Shown in pieces: positions 1 to 13,100 of a stretch of 64,000 bases of DNA. The DNA lies in NCBI GenBank assembly GCA_002946415.1, contig NJPS01000067.1, positions 1 to 64,000 of the forward strand, read 5' to 3'. The position numbers and the translations under genes are program-made. Position 1 is the first letter of the stretch, and every line of letters begins with the position of its first letter. The notes below the pieces were generated by a model. It was not told the origin of the DNA. It ran no database searches and saw nothing but the letters and a program-made list of their open reading frames with translations. This DNA is from Rutstroemia sp. NJR-2017a BVV2 (Eukaryota > Ascomycota > Leotiomycetes > Helotiales > Rutstroemiaceae).

Positions 1-180
1 CCTAACCCTAACCCTAACCCTAACCCTAACCCTAACCCTAACCCTAACCCTAACCCTAACCCTAACCCTAACCCTAACCCTAACCCTAACCCTAACCCTA
101 ACCCTAACCCTAACCCTAACCCTAACCCTAACCCTAACCCTAACCCTAACCCTAACCCTGACCCTAACCCTGACCCTGAT
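1..180. repeat. Telomere, CCCTAA array
   Basis: About 26 perfect CCCTAA units run from the first base to about position 155. They are followed by a mixture of CCCTAA and CCCTGA units up to about 180. This is the C-rich strand of the TTAGGG telomere repeat used by filamentous fungi, so the chromosome end lies at the left edge. The CCCTGA variants at the inner end are typical of older repeats that telomerase no longer renews. Confidence 0.98.
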
Positions 181-224
181 ACCTATTTCTATATACCAAT
201 TAATCTCGATATCCCTCGGTCCTG

Positions 225-284
225 GCTAACCCTAATTATTCCCTAACTCTAATCCCAATATCGATACTAACCCTAACCCCAACT
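225..284. repeat. Degenerate telomere-like repeats
   Basis: Scattered CTAACCCTAA, CCCTAACTC and CTAACCCTAACCCC tracts lie just inside the telomere, mixed with AT-rich sequence. They look like eroded telomere repeats left after earlier end healing or recombination. Confidence 0.7.
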
Positions 285-375
285 TGGAGTAATAGGGACC
301 TTAACTTAATTATATACTCTCTAAATATTATGGGATCTTCGTCTGATATCTTCTAATCTTTGTTTAATTTTCTTT

Positions 376-529
376 CTATTTTCTTGCTATTTTCTTACTA
401 TTTTCTTGCTATTTTCTTACTATTTTCTTTCTATTTTCTTTCTCTTTTCTTACTATTTTCTTTCCATTTCCTTCCTATTTCCTTCCTATATCCTTTCTAT
501 ATCCTTCCTATATCCTTCTCTTTTGCTTG
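376..529. repeat. Subtelomeric 11-bp minisatellite
   Basis: Fourteen head-to-tail 11-bp units begin at 376, 387, 398 and so on, with consensus CTATTTTCTTN. From about 464 they drift to CTATTTCCTTC and CTATATCCTTN. The top strand is almost pure pyrimidine apart from the A at unit position 3. No coding role is visible. Confidence 0.9.
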
Positions 530-2164
530 AAATCCTAATTGATAAATATAAATAAAATTAAATTATTTATCTATAGCTTCCTCCCAATCGTCTATCGGGG
601 CAGTCTATATTATATAATAAATAAACCTCTCGAAATATCTACTATATTTGTTAATAGTTTTTTAAGTATTCTAAGGTAATTCAAATAGATATTAACTAGC
701 TGCTTCATTCTATAATAATATCTACTATTTCAATATATCGCAATAATCAATCTTATCCAATATATCCAAATATCGATTTAAAATCCCTTTCTATATCTAT
801 AATAATCGGGTCAATTGAGGCTTACCGGGATCCGGTATCTAGATGAAATGAAATATATCTACCAAATTATACTGCGATTGATTCAATATAGTATTCTACT
901 AGATATATTTTAATTATAGATCAATCTCGGATATAGAGGCCTTGGCTAATAATTCCAATTGTTGTTCTTGGGTATCGGTTTTCTACTATTCAATCTCCTA
1001 TATAATCTTATTGTTATCTATCTTATCTATCGCATTATTGTGAATATCGTTGTCGTCAATAGTATCCTGGAGATAAAGATTATCGTTTTTGCTATCGGGA
1101 ATCTCTTCTCCTATATCCTGGATCTGTTTGTAATAGGCTTGATATACTTATTACTACCCTTTAGCTTTATCTACTACCTAATATCGGGCTTTCTTCTTAT
1201 TAAACTATAATTGTAATTTGACTATACAAAATAATTCTTGATCGACTATTTGTTTCTTCTTATACTCCTTATTTCTATATACTTTTATAATTTTACAATT
1301 CTGACTCTTGAATATATATTTATAATATTGGAATCTGTCTACTATCGGAATAATAAGTTATAAAGCTGAATTCTCTTAGAATAATTCAATAGATAGATAA
1401 TTATATACAAATAGAAACCTAGTAATATATTTTTCTATCTACTTATATTTTTCGCATTCGGCTTGATATTGATCCTGCAAATGTCGAACAATAGTATTCG
1501 GGGTAATAGCGAATTGATATAGGATATAAATAATTATACTGAATATAGAATTCATAGTAATCAAATAGCTTAATACTTGGGAAATAGGTTGGACTATAGT
1601 AATAATAGATTGATAAATAATAGGTAATAAGTAATAGATAATAGATAATCTTGAAATATATAATATTGAAATAGATTGAATAATAATGAAAATATAGTGA
1701 TGATAATAGTAGGGGTTAATTTGGTAGAGGAACTTACTTTTATATAGAGGAATCTGGTATATATAGTCTATATCAACGATATTTCATATTTTGGTATAGA
1801 ACCCTATCAAAATTTATCAACCTTCAATTCTGGGTTAAACTCTATATAATCTATATCATGATATTTACCTTGGTTTGGGGATTCGGAATATATCAATTAT
1901 ATAACTATCTAATTTATAGTATATAGAGAAAAATCTAACTCTAAAACAGTATTATAGTATAATACTATTTGCACCTCCAGACAGATTATACCTTAATTTT
2001 CCTATACAAAAAAAACAGTATTACGATATAATACTAAAGGAATAGTATTAAGATAGCTATTAGTTTTCCGAATTATCGTTATATTGAATACTTTTGATAA
2101 AGTAAGATTTGTGATTTCGTCTCTCGAAATCGGATATCGGAATTATCTAATTAGGATTCTATAG
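530..2164. other. AT-rich subtelomere without recognisable genes
   Basis: This is a TpA-rich tract. It contains one open frame (959-1210, +) whose product is almost wholly Ile, Leu, Val, Phe and Tyr, as random AT-rich DNA would give. I see no telomere-linked helicase, RNA gene or intact protein family. The only local structure noted is a pair of near-palindromes at 1948 and 2017. Confidence 0.6.
1948..2035. repeat. Two near-palindromic copies, AGTATTA..TAATACT
   Basis: Positions 1948-1966 and 2017-2035 each carry a 19-bp near-palindrome beginning AGTATTA and ending TAATACT. Both are preceded by an AAAAC tract, and they lie 69 bp apart. They could be terminal-repeat remnants of a small element or an old duplicated hairpin. 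The function is unknown. Confidence 0.5.
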
Positions 2165-2280
2165 ATTCCTAATAAGAACAATTGATATAGAAGAAAAAGA
2201 AGATAATAATTAAAATTCTTCAATTATAATAATAGTAGCGTTTTTTGGATAAATACAAAAAGAAAATGATTTAAGTAGAT

Positions 2281-2505
2281 CTAAACTTATTAGATAAGTT
2301 GGATAAATTAGAAGAGAGGAAGAGGCTAGAAAAGAAATAAACTAAATAAACTAAATAAGCTTTTTAGATATCTAATTCTTCTAAAATCAATTCTTCGATC
2401 TTCGAGCTTCTTCTGATAAATGATTTTGAGCTAACTACTTAGTTGGAAACCGAGAATTCCTTAAATAGAATTTCTCTAAATCTTATAAATAGTTTAGATT
2501 CTTAA
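2281..2505 (+). pseudogene. G1-A antisense accessory frame (C-terminal part)
   Basis: A plus-strand frame runs to a TAA at 2503-2505. It is interrupted only by TAA and TAG, never TGA. It encodes a charged Leu-Asp/Glu-Lys-Arg segment, then a run of degenerate Gln/Thr-type codons, then a Ser/Asn-rich acidic tail. It matches residue for residue in character the tail of the longer frame in G1-B (26432-27016). It lies opposite to pol, between the pol end and where the 3' LTR should be. The product is unidentified. The conservation between two copies makes it a former gene rather than chance. Confidence 0.45.
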
Positions 2506-4699
2506 CTAATTCCTATATATTTTCTAAATATAAGTATCTTTCCTATTTGATTAAGTAATAAAGTTTTTTTCTAATATATTTTTGATTTAATATCTCTTCA
2601 ACTTTGTATTCGATATTTGAGTTAACTAGTTCAATTTCGATATAAGATATATTTGGTATTCCTAATAATACTAATTCTAAAAATGAAATATAAAATACTA
2701 GATATATATTTATTGTTTTCGATAATTCGAAGTAATAATTAACTAGTCTAACTACTTTAACAATTTTAAAAGATCCTAGTTTCTTATAATCTAGTTTATT
2801 ATTTAATCTTTTTATATTAATATTTCGTTTAAAGAAATAAACTTTATCCTCTTTTTTAAGTATTGGTTTTATACTATATTTTGTATTATAGTAATATATT
2901 GTTCGTTATATTATAAACTTGATATCAAGTAATAATTATTTATATAGATTCCTAAGATCTTCTACTTTCGTTATTACTATATCTGATTTTGTTATATCTA
3001 GTAATTATATATTATATATTTTAGATTCGAAGCCAAAATTGGTATATACTAATATTATATTTATAATAGCTATCTCTATAATATTATAAATAAACTATAT
3101 AAGTAATAATAATTCTATCTAATTATCTTATCTATAATTAATATAATATCTTAAATATTATTCTATAATCTAGTTCAACTATTCTATCTAATTATCTATT
3201 TATAGGTAGAATATTATCGAGAGCTTTCTTTTAATTCCTAGTAAAACTATAAATATTTATTAGAATTTCGAAGTAAAAAGCTTATCTTAATCTAAAATGA
3301 TTTCGGTAGATATCCTATATATACTAGCTACTATTCTTAGAAATATATAGACTAAATCCTTAGTTATACTACTTTCTTTATATAGAATTATATATCTAAA
3401 TTTTATTAATCAATCTACTATAACTAAAATAGAGTTATATATTATTTCTATTATTGAATCTTTTAAGGATAGTAGTTTAACTACAAAGTTCTATATAATA
3501 GACTTTTATAGCTAAGTAGATATATCTGGAGTTTTAAGCTAGTTATATAAAGTATATTATAAAGTTTTATTCTATATATAGATATTGTAATTTCTGATAA
3601 CTTCTTTAATTATCTTCTTTATTTGCAGGAAATATAAGTTTGCTTTAATCTTTATAAATATTTTAGTGATTTCTTGATATTTGTAAACTAGAAATTTATA
3701 TTGTTTTTAAATAAATTATTTTACCAAAGTTGAAAGAATATATATCTTCTTATAGAAATATATAATTTTGTTCTTGATTATAAATTCTTTACCTAGTTGT
3801 TTTAGTATTTGTTTTATAGTAGAATTATTTTTATAGTACTTTTATATTTATTTCTCTAAGTAGTTATTATAAAGTAATATTATTGTAGCTAATTAGGCTA
3901 AGTTGAATACTAATAAATCTCCGTTCTGGCGAAATATAGTATACGATTTATATATCTTATTTTCTAGATATTCTGGTTTTTTACTAAGTATATTGGTTTT
4001 AATATTTTCGTTTCTTTTAATATATAGTATCTTGAAATTATATATAGCTAGTATTTCTATCTATTATATTTATTATTTATTTAGAACTTTGGTTATTATA
4101 AAGTATACCAAATTCTTATAATCTAAATAAATCTAGATTATATATTTAGATTCTTTAAGATAAACTTTCTATTCTTTGAAAGTATTGATAATTGTTAGAA
4201 GCTTTTTATTGTAAATTTCGTAGTTTAGCTTAGTTAGTTAAAGTTTTCTTGAATAATATATTATCGATTATAGCTTCTTATCCTTACTTAGTTAGCTAAG
4301 AACTATATCTAATATATAATCCAATATATCTATCTCAATAATAATCAGTAGTTCTAGATCGAAGATAATAAAAACTGGTATTTATATAAAGATTTATTTA
4401 AGGATCTCAAATACTTTTTATATTATACTACTTTATTTATATTTATAATCCTTCTTAATTAGCTTTATAAATAGTATTATGATTTTCGAATAATCCTTAA
4501 TAAATCATTTGTAGAAATTTATAAATCCCAAGAATAATTATATTTCTTTGATTATAATAAACTATATCTATTTCAAAATTTCTTTTACTTTTCCTAGATT
4601 TATTTCGAGTTTGTAAGTCTTAATAATATATTCTAAGAACTCGGTTTTAGTAATATAGAATTTATATTTCGAAGATTTAAATAAAATATCTATATCTAT

Positions 4700-5254
4700 T
4701 AGAACTTATAGTATTTCCTATATAATCTTGATATATTTTTTAAAGATCTTGATGAAAATTAAGATATTATCCAAATATACTATATAATAGTTATTGAAGT
4801 ACTTTCTTAATAAATTATTAACTAAATATATATATATTATAGATATATTGGTAAGCTCGAAAGATATAATTTGGTATTTGTAGTATCTATATTATATACA
4901 AAATATTATTTTCTATTTATTTCCTTTCTTGATTCGGATTAAGTTGAATTTTATATATTAATCCAATTTGGTAAAATATTTAGTTTTTCTAATTCAATTT
5001 TATAGTTTACTAGCTAATAACAATATATATCGATTCTTAATAGTAATAGTATTTAGTTTTCGGTAATCGATAACTAGTCTTAATTTTATATTATAAGGTT
5101 TAGATATAAAGAAGATTGGTATATCTATAAATAAATAGGATTTCCTAATAAATCCTTTTACTAAATTTTCTATAATATATTCTTGAAGTATTCTAAGTTT
5201 CTCTTTTGATAATAATATAATTAGTAAAAATAGTAGTTTCTTTTCTTCTTCCAA
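4700..5254 (-). pseudogene. G1-A reverse transcriptase relic
   Basis: The minus-strand product starts with a recognisable Ty3/gypsy RT beginning: a LQEY..ENLVKGFIRKS segment, then RLVIDYRKLN and TIKNRY. These match the family's DYR.LN and IKNRYPLP motifs. Further left in a shifted frame come a degenerate PFGLTN motif (SFELTN) and the catalytic box as YLDNILIF near 4754-4780. The second catalytic Asp has become Asn, a change RIP makes on a GAC/GAT codon. Stops are TAA/TAG. Confidence 0.85.
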
Positions 5255-7685
5255 TTTTATTTTATAATCCCAAAGTTAGTACTTTGGTAAGATATCTTTA
5301 TAAAATCTTTCTTTAAAGATCTTAATATATTTCTGATACTATATTAGTATATTCTTTAGTAGAGAATCCTGAATTAAGATATCTGATCTTGATAAATATA
5401 TTGTTTTCAGCTTCTAATTAGATATTAGTTTTGCGAGATCCTATATAAACTTCGTTTTGTATTTATACTTATTATACTATATAGTTATTGCGATCTAGTT
5501 AATATATAAGTTATAGCTCTTTAACTATAATATTTCCAAAATTAGTTGGTATCCTCTTAATAAGACCAAATCTATTTTTATCTACTTAGAATACTATCTT
5601 AGTTATATCTCAAATTCTTATATTTCGTATTAAACCAATCTATCTTTTTTAGCTAATTATCTATTAGTAAAGTGAAGTCTATATAGAACTAGTTTCTCGA
5701 GAATTTGTAATTTTGCTAATACTATAGTTTCTGGTATTATAAAATTCTCTATTGCTCTCAAATCTATTATTACTTGAAATAAGTATCTATTTATATATAT
5801 TTTATAAAAGATTTATCCTAATTCTAAAGTGGTTTTAAGCTCTTTAACTAGCTTTCTATTTATATCTTTAGTAAATTATTTCTAATTAATTCTTTTCTAA
5901 TTTCGGTTTATAACTTTAAACTTACTATTTTTTATAAAACTAAAGAACCTTTTCTAGATATCGATTATATTTTCTTAGACTATATTTAGATTCGTTCTGG
6001 TTTTTATTCTAAGGATTTATCTAATAGGAATATCGATATATTTGATAGATACTTTATATCTGAAGACTTATAATACTATTCTTTATAATTAAGTTAATTC
6101 CTATAATAGTATATTTTACTAGTTTTTATAACTATATTAGTAAATAATCTCCCAAACCTTTTTATTGTTTAATAGATTATATTGCTGAAACTCTCTAAAC
6201 CTCTAATAAGTTCGAGTTTCTCTCTATACCTTAGTAGAACTAATCTCAAGTTCTAGTTTGTAATAATAACTTATAATTGGTTAATCTCAGATATTCCGAG
6301 AATTGTTCTAGAGTCTATTATTATCTAATAAATTTATAAATTCCTTTTATCTCTAAAATCTAGTTTTATAGTAACTGATTTTTTTTAGAAACTATATTTT
6401 TCTTTGTTTTGAAGATTTATCTTAAGTAATAGTTTTCTTATTATTAGGCTTTTTTGGATACTAGTCTACTTTTTTTTTATCTACTTTATAAATTAGATAA
6501 GAATTCTTATAGTAGATAATCTATATTAATTATATATAATCTGTTTCTTAAATAATCCAATAACTATTTATTATACTTAATTAGTATCTAGATATAATCT
6601 AGCTACTATCTTATTTTATTATAGATTTGAGTTGTTTTTTTCTTTTCTAGTTAGTTTACTTAGATTTTATCCTTTATAACTTCTTTTAGTAGTTCTTTGT
6701 TTGGTATTCTAAGAATCTATACTCGAAGTAAAGTTTCTATTTTTATTGATAGTTTTATTTATTCTAGGAAAGGTTATTTCTTAAACTTATTATATCTAGT
6801 TATATAGAGTTATTATAAATCTCTTCTTTAGTATATTATTTCTTGGAAAACCTTGGTCTTTTCTTGTTTTGTCGATATTATTAAAGGTATTAATCTATAT
6901 TACTAAAGTATATTTCTCTTTGAAATTCGTAATTTCTATTATTAATATAAATAGTTTCTTCGATCAGATTATTTATATTATCAATCAGATCTTTCTAGAA
7001 TAGTTCAAGTTTGATATTTCTTTTTAGTTCTTTTATATAATAACTAAGTAATACTATTATTCCTTAATTAGTTTGATTTCTATATTTTCGGAATTCTATT
7101 ATATAATTGATTATAGATCCGGTTTATTATAAACTAAAGAGTTATTATTCTATAGTTCTTATAATATCGATATCTCCAAATATTTATTTGATTTCTTTAC
7201 AAAATCCTTTATAGTTTACAAATATAACTATAGTAGTTACTATTATTATAACTGAATTATAGCTATTCTCGAAATAGTTAGATAGAAAAAGTTTAATTTA
7301 TTTAGCTATTTCATCTCTTAAGTAAGAGATAACTTAGAGATTCTTAGTATCTTGGATATCGAATTTGTTAATATTGAATCTGAAATATATTTCTAATTAT
7401 AAAAGAAAGGTTTCCAATTTCCTTTTATTACTACTATATTTATCTAATAGTACGATTTTCAAGATTTCTTAAAGTCTAAACTCCTTTAGTTTATTATTAT
7501 TACTATCATTTTCCTTATTATTGGTATTATTATAAGTTATAGCAATATTACTATTATAATCTAGTAGAGATATAATTATATTTACAATAGGTAACGAAGC
7601 TAGTAATTGATTTATAAGCTCAGTTATTGTAGTATTATTTGGAGTTATATCGATTCGGTATATAAAGTAATAAAGATATTTAAAG

Positions 7686-8237
7686 TATTATAAATATTTA
7701 TCTTTTGAGTTATATAGAAGTGGTTAGGATCTCGAATACTAAAGGTTACGATAATTAATAGTACTATTATAGATTTATTATTAATAATAGTTATATAGAG
7801 AATCAATTATAATTGTAATAATAAATAAATAAATAGTAATTGTTATTGAATATAAAGCTCTATATATTAAAGAAAACTACCTAATTATATAGATCTTTGT
7901 ATTCTATAAAGTAATTTGGTAAACTTTCTATTAGGTTACTTCTAGAGAGATTAAGAATTAATCTTTCTTTCTATATTCCTATTTGAAGTTCTACTAAAGA
8001 TATTTATAATTCTCTAGATATTATCTCTCTAATAGATATTTTTCTTCTTAGAATACTATATCTATTATAGATATAATAATAATTATAAATATCTTTCTTA
8101 TCTTTATATTAGAAATAAGGATATCTAGACTTTACTTTATTATATAATCTTTATATAATAGTCTTCTTCTACTAAATAGAGATAGTTACTTTTTGAGTCT
8201 AAGGTTCTCAGATATTTATATAATCTAAATTATAATA
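7686..8237 (-). repeat. G1-A 5' LTR
   Basis: This 552-bp block aligns end to end with both 549-bp LTRs of G1-B. Read on the top strand it starts TATTA and ends TAATA, which are RIP-mutated forms of TGTTA..TAACA. It marks the 5' end of copy A because pol lies to its left on the minus strand. Confidence 0.85.
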
Positions 8238-9898
8238 CTAAGATTCGGAGTTATTATTATTTCCAATATAAGATTTATCTTTATAAGTCTTTATATCTAA
8301 TACTTCAGGAAATTACTTATAGATATTTAATCTATTGATCAGATAAAGATAAGAAAATAAGATTAATTTATATTTATAATCTACTAAGTTAGCTAATTTA
8401 TTGATTAGATTAAGAAAAAATACTATATTACTTTCTACTTGATAATAGAATATCTTTATAATAGTAAAAGTAATATTATTGAGGATACTAAGATAGAGAA
8501 GTATAAAGTTGATAGAATAAATACTGAGAATTGAAGAAGAAGTTATATAATAATTATTTATCTTCAAAAGATATTATTAGAAATAATAGATAAACTTATT
8601 CTACTTACTTATAAATACTAATTGTTTTGTAGGTTTTTTACTTAGTTAGTAGCTAGTTTTGTTTTTAAATAATTGGAACTGATACTCTAATATATAACTT
8701 AATAAAATACTATAGATATCCTCTATTATCTTTATATCTTAGTAATAAGTAAATTACTTAACTTCTTCAATCTTACTCTAGATATCTTATAGATTAAATA
8801 ATATTTTGAAATATTCGAAGTTTTGTCTAGTAAGGTTCTTAATTAATCTATTTACTAGTATATTATTAATAAAGAAATAAGTAATATCAAAGCTTTTCTT
8901 TTTATACTTCTATCTTAACTATATATTTTGGATATCAATATACCAGAACTTTATTAAGATTCGTTTATTTGTCTTTATAATCAACCAGATTACTTATATA
9001 TTATTATAATAGATTATAATAGAATTCTCGATTTATAAGTTGATTTCTTTAAACAATTTTATTATTACTATAGTTTCTTTAATAGTATATTCTATATCAA
9101 GTAATTTTGCTTCGATTATAGATATAATAATAGTATCTTATCGAATAGCTTTCTATAAAATTAATCTACTAAATAAGTTTATAATATATCCTTAAAATAA
9201 ATATCTAGTTATTTGATTATCTGCAAATAATATATCTAATATAACTAAGAGTTAAGCTATATAATCTATATTATATTTGATTACTAAGAATTATATTCCT
9301 TATAGATAATAGATATAATAATCAATAACCTTAATATAGATTTGGTTTAGATTGATTAGATAATAATTAAGTTATAATATTACAAATACTATATCTGTTT
9401 ATAGAGTGATTACTATATATAGAATTAAATTAACTTTTTCTTGAAATTCTTTGATTTTGGATAAATAAACTATTTCGGTATTCTTTCTGAACTCAATAGC
9501 TAGAAGTAGTATTAAGATTAGTTTTTTATCAATTTGGTCGAATTTATATATAATCTTCTTAATATAAATATTATAAACTAGTTATAACTTCTTTTATTAT
9601 CGATCTCTAAAAATCTATATACTTAGAAACCAAACTATATCTCCAAGTTCTCGAAACTTATATACTACTTTAATTCTCTTAATAAGTATTTTAATAACTT
9701 ATTTATCTCTTTTGTAATAAAGTATTTAGAAATTATTAATAAAGAAGAGAATAAGAATCTTTCCATTATAGTATAGATAGATATATAGTTCTTTTTTACA
9801 AAGGATTATTCCTAGAGATATTAGTATAATAGTAAAATCTTTAAACTAAATAGTAGATAAATTCTATAGTCTATAGAGAATATAATCAATAATAATAT
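8238..9898 (-). pseudogene. C1 copy 1, third piece: copia RT C-half and RNase H
   Basis: On the minus strand, starting at 9898, the frame reads a degenerate ALYGLR..P segment and then FFINNF, a decayed form of the copia FxYVDDI box. RELGDIVWFL and IFRDR follow, all in the copia order. Further left, LTRQNFEYFKILFNL resembles the Ty1/copia RNase H end (LTK/R..F..F....L). The piece is the direct continuation of the RT in 21342-25801, from which G2 separates it. The 3' end merges into the G1-A LTR at 8237, and no C1 LTR was recognised. The minus-strand open frame at 8313-8567 belongs to this tail and has no known product. Confidence 0.85.
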
Positions 9899-10101
9899 TG
9901 TAAAGGAGTATAGATATATAGTTGATATATATAGTAAACAATACTATAGATATTACTATTCAGTAATAAGAATAAGTAAAAGAGAAGAGAATATTGATTA
10001 TAAGTATCTATATTAGTACTAGATATAAGAGATGGAATCTTGGAATAGAAAAATATTTAATCTAGCTACTAAATATATATTATAACTTCAACTTTGTTAT
10101 A
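9899..10101 (-). repeat. G2 3' LTR
   Basis: The 203-bp LTR starts TGTAAAGGAG and ends GTTATA on the top strand. It pairs with 21139-21341, of identical length. A purine tract on the element's strand (GGAGAAGAA, about 10106-10114) lies directly upstream of it, where a plus-strand priming tract is expected. Confidence 0.9.
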
Positions 10102-13100
10102 TAGGTTCTTCTCCGAAAATAATCGTTCTTTAACTACTCTAAATTACTTTTTCTCTATAAATAATAATCTCTCTTTATTAGACTCTATTATTACTTTCTT
10201 GTTCAAAATATTAGTATCTAGTTTAACTCTAGGTATAGATATACTACTAGTATAAGAAAGCTCTAGATAATAATAAAATAACTTCTCTCCGAAAATATAT
10301 TTTTCCTCTTCTATTATTTACTAATATAATTCTAGAACTATAGATATTGCTTTCTTATATTATTGTATTATAAATTTGTAAATAGCTTTCCGATCTTTTC
10401 TCAATAATATATCTCTTTCTCTTATTACTATAAGAGAGCTCTACTACTTTCAGTATATCAGTATATCTGAAATTGCTTTTAGACTAATTAGTTCTATCTT
10501 TATAAGAAATCGATATAATATAGTACTATACTAGTTCGGAAGTTCCGAAGAAGTGGTTTTGGGCAAGACTTGATTATAATATATTTCCGATAGTATACTT
10601 TATATCTCTTCTTCTTATATTTCCAAAGTCTTATTATCTTCTTATACTATAATAAACCAAAGTAATATTGTATATCTGATCTTTATTATAAATCTGATAG
10701 CTCTATATAGTATTAATAGAAGTATAATCCTAATATCCTCAAGTTTATATAATACAAGTTTCCAATCTAGACCAAGTATATATAAGTTCTTTTTTATAAA
10801 GATCTAGTTATTAATCCGATAAATGAAACTATTAGTTTACTACTTTCTTACTTTTATTTTATCCTATTACTATTCCAACTTATACTATATCCTAGATATA
10901 AAGAAGATATAGTTCTTGTTATCCTTTTTATCTATTAATACTATTCCTTGGATTATCGATATTCCTTAATTATTTACTAGTAACTCAGATATATTCAGAT
11001 CGATATAGTAGAAATAAGTTTTATTATTAAGAAGACTATATTTAGTATAGTAAGGATAACTAATTAGTTTCTATACTGAATTAGATCTCAAAACTATATA
11101 TAATATATAGTAGATCAGATCTTATTATATTAATTACTATATAATCGAATAGAATATATTTCTTAGTTAGTTAATATTTTTGTATTTATTAATCTTGCGA
11201 AGATATTAGAGATAGAGATCAAATTTGTTATTTAGATATTATTTAAACTCCAAATTTTCAAACTACCAAATAAATAAGGAAATTATTATACTTCTTTTAT
11301 CTTCTTATTATATAGTAATTATCTTGTCCTATATTGCGAGAATAGCTTCCTAATCAAAAGAGAAAGTAGTACTAATTTGATTATATATAAATTTATATAG
11401 TTCTAGACTATCTAATAGTCTAGCAAAGTAGTTGGTAATATAAAACTATTTATATATATCTTTAGTAATCCTCAATTTTCCAATATTCAATTAGTAGTCC
11501 CAAATATATTTCAGTTTCTTATCTAACTATTTATAATCCAAGTATTTAGTATATAATCTAAAATAACCTATTATAAACTATCTATATAAGAAATAGACTT
11601 TCTTAAATATATATATCTTTTCCAAGATTTTTATATCTATTATAGTTTCTAACGATTTTCTTTTATTAATTACTATTTTCTACTCAAATATTATATCTTC
11701 TGAATACTGATAATTCTTTATTTAGCTAATTTCTCTTTCTTTATCTCTTCTTTATTATCTTTGTTATTACTATCTCTAATCAGTTTATTCTCTACTTTAT
11801 TTATTTTCTCTTTATCTAGATTATCTTCATTATTAGAAACTATTCCGAACTTCTCTATCTCTTATTATAGTATCCGAAGTACTTTTGATCTAAGGCTTCT
11901 ACTTCTATTTTGGTTTATATTATCTATTTCCACCAAATTTTGCTTTACTGAATAGAGTGAAACTTCTTTATTACTACTTTCTTCATCTTTATCCTTATCC
12001 AAATTTATTATTTCTTTTTTGATTATATCTTCTCTAATTTCTTCCAAAAATCTATATATCTCAAACTTTATTTCTAGTTCTTATACTTATTATATTGATA
12101 TCTCTTATATATCCTTTTTTCTATTTTTATATACTTTATCGAAATTATCTAAGTTAATAATCTTGATATCTTTAATCTACTTTTTCCTATTTATAAGTCT
12201 TTTAATAGTTACTATATTTACCAATTATATAGCTTCTTTTAGTTCTATAAACTCTATAAGCTTTCGAATAGAATAAAGAAAATTTATTAAGTAGTCTTTA
12301 TTATCTAATTATCTAACTATCTTACTATCATTTTTCTAGTATTTTGTAATAATCTTTTTTGTTTCTACTATTTTATTCTTTTTGATTTTATTACTTTCTA
12401 TAATACTGAAGATTTCGGATTATTAATTAACGAATTTATCTTCTGAGATATATACTTTAAATACCTTACTATATTAGATAAACAAAAATATCTTTTCTAT
12501 TATATCTGAAGTTTTGTTATAAAATTAAAATATATTTTGTAAAATCTCCTTTTCTATCTTATATCTTCTTTTTATTAGTATTTATAATAGAAACTTCTTT
12601 ATTTCTTATATACTTCTAAATTATTCTTCAATCTTAAAACCACTATTATATACTTTAGAAGAGAATATTATTATTATATTATCTTTTGATGAAGTTATTT
12701 TGTAGATATAGAAATTTTTTGTATTTATAGTAGAGAGAGAAAAAAGTTTGAAAGATTGAATATTCCAAAATCGAAAAAGAAAGAAGAAGATATCTATTTA
12801 AGTTAACTCTATTATAGTTATCTATTATTCCTACTAGTGAAAATTCACCTTTTTTGGCCAAAATTTACTACTTTCTAGCTTATTTAAACAAATTTTTTAA
12901 GTATAAAGTTGGTTTCCACTTTCTAAAATCTTCTTTTTTCTTTCTTACTTTTCCAACCTCTTCTTATAAATAGGTTAGTATCCTATCTTCTTCTTTACTT
13001 ACTATATACTTTTCCTAATATTATAGCTTTCTCTATATATAGCTATTATATATATTTACTATAAGCTCTCCTAATGATTCTACTATATCTTCTATATTAT

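Larger units (their letters stand above)
2165..8237 (-). mobile_element. G1 copy A: truncated, RIP-degraded Ty3/gypsy element
   Basis: This copy aligns throughout with G1 copy B (25802-32664) in the same order and orientation. The right end is a 5' LTR (7686-8237), followed leftward by gag-like, reverse transcriptase (about 4700-5254), RNase H/integrase-like sequence and a plus-strand antisense frame. Homology to copy B stops near 2165-2240, before a left LTR, so the 3' end is lost into the subtelomere. Frames are interrupted mainly by TAA/TAG, and the RT active site reads YLDN instead of YLDD, so it cannot be functional. Confidence 0.85.

Noticed and set aside
376..529. CRISPR-like array
   Set aside because: The repeats are contiguous 11-bp units without spacers, in a eukaryotic subtelomere.
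959..1210. Plus-strand open frame of 83 codons that looks like a membrane protein
   Set aside because: The composition is almost only Ile, Leu, Val, Phe and Tyr in AT-rich DNA. There is no family motif, and random TpA-rich sequence gives such frames.
1..2164. Telomere-linked RecQ-type helicase gene
   Set aside because: Such genes are common at fungal chromosome ends, but no helicase motif could be read on either strand here.
3903..4121. Plus-strand hydrophobic open frame
   Set aside because: It lies opposite the G1-A pol relic and has no conserved counterpart with ATG in G1-B.
11761..12276. Overlapping hydrophobic open frames on the plus strand
   Set aside because: They are the complement of charged minus-strand sequence in G2 and show no motif.
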